Origin: Phoma sp. XZ068
Lineage: Eukaryota; Ascomycota; Dothideomycetes; Pleosporales; Didymellaceae
Reading direction: 5' to 3'
Length of the DNA stretch: 64,000 nucleotides
NCBI GenBank assembly: GCA_004835665.1
Contig: RBKR01000012.1
Location: 1,054,001-1,118,000 of the forward strand
Shown: positions 56,803 through 64,000 of the stretch, in pieces
Numbering within the stretch: position 1 is the stretch's first letter
Layout of the letters: each line of letters opens with the position of its first letter
The notes under the pieces: model-generated
The model's database searches: none
What the model was told of the DNA's origin: nothing
What the model saw: the letters and a program-made list of their open reading frames with translations, nothing else
Made by a program: the position numbers and the translations under genes

Positions 56803-58248
56803 TTGGAAACCAGCGGTGGAACTATGTAAAAAATAAACAATTTCCGCGTAGATTGTTGCGGCACTGGCTGTGTGATCGTAAGTTGGTGTTTGGGACAAAG
56901 ATTGGGACAAGAGAGGGAGGAAGAAAGAAACGAGCTTCGGCTTCAGAGTCGTAAGAGAGAAAATTGTGACAATAACAGCGAACAACTCGGGCGAAAGCAA
57001 CAGGCACAATAAAATGGACAATAGCAAGAAAAGGGGGAGGTTGGTGCTGATGTTCACCGTGACTTCATTGCGGTGAAGGTGAAAGTTGTCCAGCCTTCAA
57101 CTCACCAAACAATCAAGGCGACGCCAGGAACCACAAAGGCACGATAGTTGCGCGAACTTACACTGCAAATTTAATCTGGCTCTTATCGGCACTACTCTTG
57201 CTGTAGACTGAACCAAAATTCCGAAGCTCTTCTCTTGATATTCTTTCGATGGTTGCGACGTTGTTGATGTAGGATCCTTGACGTGGCAGGGTTCACAAAC
57301 ACGTGTAGCTGCGGTTTATCACGCGTCGCAAACCGGAAGCGCGGGGCCAATGTTGTATGTGTTAGCTCGTGTTGTACTCGAGAGACTTTGCGACCATGGT
57401 TTTCGGGCTGGACGCGACGTCGACAGTGCAGATTGCTGATAGTGAAGATGAGTTGGGAGGTGTGGTAAGGACTCGAGGCGCGTGTGCAAGGGTTGGGCAT
57501 CATGGTCTTGACCGGATGTGGTAGTTCGCGCCCGTGCACGTCAATGAACAAAGGTATTTTGCGCAGCGACAACAAAGAATAGCAGCAAGAAGAATGCTTC
57601 AACACGTCGTTGTTGATGTTTCTGGGTTCCGATGTACCGACTTGAGCATTTGGGAGCCATTGTCGAGGACGGGTGAATCGATGTCGCACCTTCCTCGATG
57701 CGGAACTCAGGACCCTGACATGCCGAAGCTTAATTTCAACCTCTTTTCGCCTGTACCTGCAGCGTGGAGTCCGTCAAGGTAACGCGAGGAATAGTAAACA
57801 CGTCATAAGAGCGGCGAGGCAGCGGCTGTGACTACTGTGCATGGCAAGATGAGATATTGGCGTAGCAAAGCAGTGAGACTGTTGCAGTCATAAGGCAAGG
57901 ATCGAGATGCCCTTATTGTCGAGAGCGTTAGCTGCAATGGCCATTGGGGAACTGAGTCAATATCAATAATGGTAAAGACACGAGGAGCGTGATCAGTCGT
58001 TGACTGGATTGTTGAAGCATGGATGCACGAGCAGATGAGAGAAGTCCGTGCGCGAGACCCACGCTTGCCAAAAGAGGGGATCTATCCGCAAATTCGCCGC
58101 GTGTACAGTTGAGGTTGCACCCTGAAGGTGTGCTCGTAACTTTTATAACTGTAACACCTCGCAACTGCCCCCGACAGAACACTCCAAATCACAGCTTCCT
58201 CGTTTCTCCAACCTTTCGGTACCCAGACACTTCACACCAAACCTCACA
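56803..58248. promoter_or_regulatory. Divergent intergenic region SAD1 / UDP-galactose epimerase
   Basis: About 1.45 kb between divergent start codons. A minus-strand frame of 165 codons (57192-57689) lacks family resemblance and is not accepted. A TATA-like element precedes the epimerase gene. Confidence 0.4.
58144..58148 (+). promoter_or_regulatory. TATA-like element upstream of the epimerase gene
   Basis: TATAA in TTTTATAACTG lies about 105 bases upstream of the epimerase ATG, within the distance range for fungal TATA boxes. Suggestive only. Confidence 0.3.
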
Positions 58249-59482
58249 ATGGCTTCGAGATCTGTTCTTGTCACTGGGTAAAGCTACCCCTCCACCCCAC
58301 ATTCTCCCCATATGACATCTTGCTAACCACTCGCAGTGGCACTGGCTACATTGGCTCGTTCACAGCCCTCGCTCTCCTCGAGGCTGGCTACAAGGTCGTT
58401 ATCGTCGATAACCTCTACAACTCCTCCAAGGAGGTTATCAACCGCATTGAGCTCATCTGCGGCAAGAGGCCCGAGTTCTACGAGCTTGACATTCAAGATG
58501 AGGCCGCGCTCGACAAGGTGTTCAAGGAGCACCCAGACATCGACAATGTCATCCACTTTGCCGCGCTGAAGGTCAGCATGATACCACTCGAGGTAGACAT
58601 ATGTACTGACAAGCATCACAGGCTGTCGGCGAATCTGGCGAGATCCCCCTCACATACTACCGTGTCAACGTTGGTGGCTCCATCGCCCTCCTCTCTGCAA
58701 TGGAGAAGAACAACGTCACAAACATCGTCTTCTCCTCTTCTGCAACCGTGTACGGTGACGCCACACGGTTCGAGAACATGATCCCCATCCCGGAGCACTG
58801 CCCCATCGGCCCGACCAACACATACGGCCGCACAAAATCCACTATCGAGAGTGTCATCACCGACCAGGTCGAAGCCAAGCGCAACAACGCAAAGAAGGCG
58901 GGCAAGGAAGAAGAGGGCAAGAAGTGGAACGCCGCGCTGCTGCGCTACTTTAACCCCGCTGGCTCCCACCCCAGCGGCATCATGGGCGAGAACCCGCTCG
59001 GCGTACCCTACAACCTGCTCCCCCTGCTCGCACAAGTCGCCATCGGCAAGCGCGAGAAGCTCCTCGTGTTCGGCGACGACTACAAGTCCAAGGACGGCAC
59101 CGCCATCCGCGACTACATCCACGTCCTCGACCTGGCGCGCGGCCACCTGCAGGCGCTGAACTACCTGCGCGAGCAACAGCCCGGTGTCAAGGCATGGAAC
59201 CTGGGCACCGGAAAGGGCTCAACTGTGCTTGAGATGATCAAGGCATTCAGCACAGCCGTCGGGCGCGACCTCCCGTATGAGGTGCAGGGCAGGCGACAGG
59301 GCGATGTCCTGGATCTGACTGCCAACGCGACGCTGGCGAACAAGGAGCTGGGGTGGAAGACCGAGTTCACGCTCGAGGATGCGTGCGTCGATCTATGGAA
59401 GTGGACTAAGAACAACCCTGAGGGGTACGGGCAGGCGCCGCCCCAGGAGTTTTTGGACGCGCTGAAGCAGAAGAAGGCGTAA
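58249..59482 (+). CDS. UDP-glucose 4-epimerase
   Basis: Leloir pathway enzyme interconverting UDP-galactose and UDP-glucose with bound NAD, in the cytosol. Exons 58249-58277, 58337-58571 and 58622-59482 give 374 residues. The NAD loop VTGGTGYIGSF is split by the first intron. The catalytic triad is intact: SSSATVYGD and the YxxxK of TYGRTKSTIE. NPAGSHPSGIMGENP and DGTAIRDYIHVLDLARGH are family signatures. There is no C-terminal mutarotase domain, unlike the fused Gal10 of budding yeasts; this is the usual filamentous-fungal form. The second intron has a GTCAGC donor. Confidence 0.95.
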
Positions 59483-59803
59483 GGCAGGGAATCTGAGACA
59501 TGGGTTTGGAGCGTTGCACGCGAAGCTGCCGGTTGGGTATATATCATCGCAGGCGCTAGTACATTATAACATCATATAGACTTATCAAAAGCGTTGAACA
59601 TCACCAGATTGAGATTACTACATTCATGTCGCCGCGGTTCAAGGTTGCTGTCCTGGCTGTTGCACAGCTTGATAACATGAATAGTCGATTGGTGTCTTGA
59701 CTGTATTCCATTTCTAGGCGGCAAATGCGTCCGTCTTACAGCGCGCCGGCCCGCTTTTCTGTCTACGATTGTTTCTCGATGCTCACCCACAGCCTCGATC
59801 CGT
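59483..59803. other. Convergent intergenic region
   Basis: About 320 bases between convergent stops of the epimerase and Arc1-type genes. Nothing recognised. Confidence 0.35.
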
Positions 59804-61236
59804 TTATCGCACAGCAGCGTCCTTGAGCGACGGCACGGTACACAGCCCAGCAGCTGTCTTCAACTTGGCAATACCCGTCTTCTTCTCCGCGCCCTCGCCA
59901 CTCAGCTGCGGTACCTCGGCGACGTTGAAGCCAACCTGGAGATCGTCCGTTGTTATGAAGCCCGGCTGCATCGTCTCCCAGACCTTCTTCTTGGGGTTGA
60001 GAACGCCCTCCGGCTCGCCCTCCCACCCTTCAAAGAATACGCGGTCACCGGCCTTGCTCTCCGCAGGCGGGTCCACCAATTCGACCTGTTCCTTGTGCGC
60101 AGGCGCAGCCTCGCCCTCTTTGACCTTCGGTGAAGCAGCAAGCACCATGGCGCAACTCTTGACACCGCGCATGGTGACGGGCTTGAGGTTGCAGACGGCA
60201 ACGACCTTGCGGTTCTGCATGTCGGCGAGCGGGATCAGGCCGTTGAGACCTGAGCACACAGTGCGCACGACCTGACCTTCATATTCAGAGGTGTTTTCTG
60301 TGCCGGGAGCGTCGCCGCAGGCGATGGTGCTGACGAAGAGTGAGTCGGCGTTGGGGTGTGTTTCGGCCTTGAGGATGTGGCCGACGCGGAGGTCGATAAG
60401 AGCGGGGGAGAGAGGCTTCTCGACTGGTGCTCTGGGAGACAATTAGTACCACAATAGGTAGAGCGATTGGGTAGGGAGACGTACGCCTTCTGGGGCTTGG
60501 GCTCCTTCTTCTTCTTCTCTTTCTTCTGTGTTGGTGCGCCCTCAGGCGCGCCCTTCTTGGCTTCGGTAGGGTTGCCTGCGACTGTACCTGCGACAGCATC
60601 TCCAGCAGCTTGTGCGACGTCCTTGGCCTTCTCCTTCTTGCTCTTCTTGCTCTCGGCGCCCTGCTCGCCAGTCAGGGTGGTGGGTGTGGCACCATTGCCA
60701 GCAGCGGCGGCAGCGGCGGCCTCCTTCTCCTTCTTCTTGCGCTCCTTCTCAGCCTTTGCATCAACGGGCTTGATCTTGAAGATGACGTTGTCCAGGTCAA
60801 TAGCGACCTTGTCGTCCAGCTTCAGACCGAAGATGGGCGAGTTCTGAACAAAGTCAACATAACGGACGATGTGGTGGTAGCCCTGCTCGCCAGTCCTCTC
60901 CTCTGCGCTCCACTTGGAGACGACAGGTGCAAGCTTCTGGTAAAGGGCAATGTCGGCGACGGAGGGCTTTGCGCCGAGGACGGTGGTCCGGCTGGCTAGG
61001 TGTGTGTTCAGTGACGAGAGACGCTCAGAGGCCTTGGCGGCATCGTCAGAGGACGAGGCAATGTGGGAGGCAGAGGAGAGCCATTGGCTGATCTCCTTCT
61101 TCTCGGCGTCGGCGTAGTTGGCCTCGGGGAAGAGGGCCTGGGAGGCCTTGACAGCGTCTGTCTCGTCGGCAGCGTTGTTCGGAGCGTGGGTCTTGAGGTA
61201 GGTGACCAGGCTCTGGTCGAGGGTGGAGCTGGACAT
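59804..61236 (-). CDS. ARC1: Arc1-type tRNA-binding aminoacylation cofactor
   Basis: Cofactor that binds methionyl- and glutamyl-tRNA synthetases and delivers tRNA in the cytosol. Exons 61236-60485 and 60431-59804 give 459 residues. The N-terminal GST-like helical domain (about 1-160) binds synthetases; a lysine/alanine-rich linker (about 165-255, KAEKERKKKEKEAAAAA) binds tRNA; the C-terminal OB-fold EMAPII-like domain is unmistakable: LIDLRVGHILKAETHPNADSL, RTVCSGLNGLIPLADMQNRK, and LKPVTMRGVKSCAMVL. Upstream of this ATG the same frame stays open for 70 more codons to an ATG at 61446, coding an Arg-rich, acid-free segment that looks like a mitochondrial presequence. I kept the internal ATG as the main start because fungal relatives begin there. 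Confidence 0.9.
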
Positions 61237-61446
61237 GGTGAAGGCGCGTTGGAAAAAGTGTACGGCGAGTGGTGAGCGCGGGGTAAAGAAGGAGCGCGCT
61301 GCGCAGGGTGCAGCCGTTTGTATGGTTCGAAGGGGGTGTCGAGCAGCAGGCGGGCGTGCTGCAGGGCGTATGGAGCGTATTCGGGGAGCAGATTGGCCAA
61401 GTCGTGTGCGCAGAAGTGGCAGAGCTGTGGGTGAATGCATCACCAT

Positions 61447-62013
61447 GCTGAGTCAACCAGTGCGGCCAAAATTCGTGGGTCCCACCTGCAGAGGGGCGCG
61501 GGGCACAGGCGGCGATGAACGAGCGCCGACGAACGAGCGCCGACGACCATCAACAATCAGCACAGGCCATTGTGGCTGTTGGACGCGTCTGAGCATTGTT
61601 CACATTGGCCTGGCTATCGTTTTCATCAATTGCTGCTTTCCTCCAGTGCTTTCGTCCATGAAGACATGCCTCGACCAGCTCCCCAGTGATAGCAAGCTAG
61701 GCTCCATGCATTGCCAGCTGCACAACCTCGCTCGCTGCTGCTCACACGCATAGCTCACACAGCTGGCGAGCAGAGGTGGCTGCAGCCCATGTTACAGACC
61801 TGAAATACCGCCACAGGCCGCAATGCACAATGGGTGCCTGCACTGCCTGCGTGTGCAGTCGGAAGACGCCATGACGCAGGGGTGTTCGTTGCCTTCGACG
61901 GCCCCACGTATATAACCCTGGAGCTTCCCTCCACCCCGCAATATCACCAGAACACGGCTACATACCTTCAAGTTGACCAACAACCACACAGACTTTGCAC
62001 GTGAACCACCACA
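61447..62013. promoter_or_regulatory. Divergent intergenic region ARC1 / UCH
   Basis: About 570 bases between divergent starts, with a good TATA-like element at 61909 upstream of the UCH gene. No coding frame supported. Confidence 0.4.
61909..61915 (+). promoter_or_regulatory. TATA box-like TATATAA upstream of UCH gene
   Basis: TATATAA lies 99 bases before the UCH ATG (62014), within the normal distance range for a fungal TATA box, and is flanked by GC-rich sequence, which makes it stand out. Confidence 0.5.
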
Positions 62014-62878
62014 ATGGCCGAAGACAATCCAGACGTACCTGCAGGGAAGAAGCGATTCATTCCTCTGGGTAAGACAACACCACGCAAACGAACACATCAA
62101 CGCTGACATGTTTCGGCAGAGAACAATCCCGAAGTAATGTCCTCACTCATGTACAAGCTTGGCCTCTCGGGGAAGCTCGCATTCCACGATGTCTTCAGCA
62201 TCGATGAGCCTGAACTGCTCGCCTTCGTGCCTCGGCCCGCGCATGCCCTGCTTCTTGTCTTCCCTGTCAGTGAGACATACGAGAAGTTCCGTCGCGAGGA
62301 AGACAAAGATAAGCCCGATTATGAGGGCCATGGCGCCGAAGAAGAGGTGGTTTGGTACAAGCAGACCATTGGAAACGCCTGTGGGTTGATCGGACTGCTT
62401 CACGGCGTGTCCAACGGAGCAGCCCGAGCAAACATCCGTCCGTACACCTACCTCATGCGCACGCCCTACCTCGACACCGGCTAACAGATATGCAGAACCT
62501 GACTCGGACCTGGCCAAGCTCATCCGCGATGCCATCCCGCTGAAACCAGCCGAACGAGCCGATCTGCTTTACGAGTCCGCTGCCCTCGAGAGTGCTCACC
62601 AAAGTGCTGCCGGTGGCGGCGACACCAGTGCTCCAGCCGCCGAAGACCACGTTGATCTCCACTACGTCTGCTTCGTCAAGTCAGGAGACAATAACCTATG
62701 GGAGTTAGACGGCCGAAGAAAGGGCCCTCTCAACCGCGGCAAGCTCGCCGCTGACGAAGATGTGCTTAGCGAGAAAGCCCTTGACCTGGGCGTACGCAGC
62801 TTCCTTAAGCGCGAAGCAGAGGCTGGAGGCGGCGATCTTCGCTTCAGTCTCATCACGCTCGCTGAGTCGCTGGATTAG
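62014..62878 (+). CDS. Ubiquitin carboxyl-terminal hydrolase, UCH family (Yuh1/UCHL3-like)
   Basis: Cysteine protease removing small adducts from the C-terminus of ubiquitin or Nedd8. Exons 62014-62068, 62120-62437 and 62496-62878 give 251 residues. The oxyanion Gln and catalytic Cys are in WYKQTIGNACGLIGLLH, the His in VDLHYVCFVK, and the Asp in WELDGRRKGP. Length fits the short UCH form without the UCH37 C-terminal domain, so it is not the Rpn13-binding enzyme. Without splicing the frame would stop at 62482; the 58-nt intron with a CTAAC branch 10 bases before the acceptor removes it, using a GTCCGT donor. An alternative splice (donor at 62443, acceptor at 62488) also keeps frame. Confidence 0.9.
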
Positions 62879-63574
62879 AAGCCCGCGGATGAGACACTTC
62901 GCGAGATCCACCTTCTCGCAGGATATGCCACTGCCCGTATCAACAAGCTTTTACCTAGCATTGCTGTGGAGCAAATGCGTCCGACTGAATATCAAACTAT
63001 ACTCGGGCCCCCTTTGCATCAAATTGAAACATGGCTTGCAACCTGGCATTGTCAAAGGCCCGCGACAGAACAGCTTGGGATGGTGATGCCATCTGTATAG
63101 CTCGGAACCACAGACTCTGAAGACAAGGGAATGGTGGAGATCGAGCGCTTCTTGGACAAAGCATTTCTAGAAAATACGAGAATCATGTCTCAGTGAGGTA
63201 TGTCGGCAGGGCCATTCAGCCTCCCAGTGCAGGCCACTGTCGCTCGTCTCACATGCTTTCGGGGTTTGCCCCGTTTACAAAGATGCGCGTCATTGCAAAG
63301 CGCACCGTTAAGACAACGCTCACTGGAATATTTCTCTCCACTTCTGCGCTTCAGTACAAGTCTTCTCATATCTCTGTAATACAACCGGAACCGGTCTCCC
63401 CGAGGAGGCTACAAGACGACTAATATGATTGAAGCTGGTAGCGCGTGTTTGTATCAATCTTCTTCCTCACACGCCCCCTTTCCTACCTCGATGGGGCTCC
63501 TTCCAGGTTCATACACACTGGTGCTTTTCCTTTTTGCCCCTCTGATCTCATCTTTTTCCCTAAACCCAGTATCG
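62879..63574. other. Intergenic region before the receptor gene
   Basis: About 700 bases. The frame of the next gene is open upstream to an ATG at 63425; that stretch is hydrophobic (LLPGSYTLVLFLFAPLISSF) and could be a signal peptide or simply leader. Confidence 0.35.
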
Positions 63575-64000
63575 ATGACAGATACGAACAAAGCGAAAGA
63601 ATATGGACTTGGAACGGCCGCACTTGTTTGTACCATCCTCAGTCTACTGGCTTCTGTGCTCTGCATGTACTGGTTCTGTCGGATAGAGAAGCGATTTCGC
63701 CATAGGTGGGCTATTTTTACATCCTCAGATGAGAGACTGACATTTCGTAGATTGATCATGATACTAATATATGGTGACCTCATGCGCGGAACATGGCTCT
63801 TTGTGTTTGCTATCATATCGTTGGCTCGCGGAACAGTCAGAACTACGAGTACCTTCTGCCAAGTCAGCGGTTTCCTGGTACAGTATGGAACGCAAACAAG
63901 TGGTCAGTGATATTGTCAGACTATTACACTATCTGACGCAACGCCCAGACTATGCTGTCCTAGTGATGGCCCTACACAGCGCAGTGCAGGTCTTCTACCC
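63575..64000 (+). CDS. Gpr/Git3-type seven-helix receptor, 3' end missing
   Basis: Fungal G-protein-coupled receptor of the nutrient-sensing Git3/Gpr1 or cAMP-receptor-like group. Exon 1 is 63575-63902; a 46-nt intron (donor GTCAGT) leads to exon 2 from 63949, which runs off the window. Visible: a first helix (LVCTILSLLASVLCMYWFC), a basic loop, a second helix (MRGTWLFVFAIISLARGTV), then the conserved extracellular cysteine (STFCQVSGFLVQYGTQTSDYAVLVMALHSAVQVFYP), characteristic of helix 3 in this group. Starting at the ATG at 63425 would add 50 residues. Ligand unknown. Confidence 0.72.

Noticed and set aside
54415..57057. Longer SAD1 start giving a hydrophobic N-terminus
   Set aside because: The upstream part has no ATG and reads as leader; the ATG at 56802 fits the family.
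57192..57689. 165-codon minus-strand frame between SAD1 and the epimerase
   Set aside because: Low protein-likeness, no motif, and location in a divergent promoter region.
62438..62495. Premature stop in the UCH gene at 62482
   Set aside because: A 58-nt intron with a CTAAC branch site removes it and joins conserved sequence in frame.

Overview
The window is nuclear DNA of a filamentous ascomycete (Pezizomycotina). Evidence: genes are cut by many short introns (about 45-70 nt, GT-AG, some with a CTAAC-type branch site near the acceptor), and several families are fungus-restricted (a HET-domain protein, a DUF3176-type membrane protein, a DUF7702-type seven-helix protein, a Gpr/Git3-type receptor, Atg18, a Yvc1-type channel). 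A dothideomycete is my best guess, but that is inference. No bacterial operons, CRISPR array, rRNA or convincing tRNA was seen. All gene models were spliced by eye from conserved protein sequence and GT/AG sites, checking that exon phases add up.

Layout. 1-10 kb: CCT1 (cut by the window edge), cytosolic-type prolyl-tRNA synthetase, a small hypothetical gene, proteasome ubiquitin receptor Rpn13, ribosomal protein eL6, a sterol-desaturase-family membrane enzyme. 10-20 kb: DUF3176-type membrane protein, the wybutosine enzyme TYW4/Ppm2 divergent from Atg18, and the proteasome regulator PI31. 20-27.8 kb: an 8-kb stretch without an intact gene, holding a decayed protein-coding frame on the minus strand. 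27.8-37 kb: a C2H2 zinc-finger regulator, a 14-exon Yvc1-like vacuolar cation channel, an unrecognised nuclear-looking protein, a seven-helix membrane protein. 38-43 kb: a HET-domain protein, a hemerythrin-like protein, and the cohesion factor Dcc1. 43-54 kb: a large Bud3-like RhoGEF, a hypothetical protein, and replicative helicase subunit Mcm6. 54-64 kb: SUN-domain protein Sad1, UDP-glucose 4-epimerase, an Arc1-type tRNA-binding cofactor, a UCH-family deubiquitinase, and a receptor cut by the window end.

Most genes are housekeeping and unlinked in function; I see no biosynthetic cluster. Three touch the proteasome/ubiquitin system (Rpn13, PI31, UCH) and two the aminoacylation machinery (ProRS, Arc1). 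The least explained items are the decayed frame at about 23.8-25.6 kb, a 70-codon presequence-like extension upstream of Arc1, and the very small exons and two long introns of the Yvc1-like gene.
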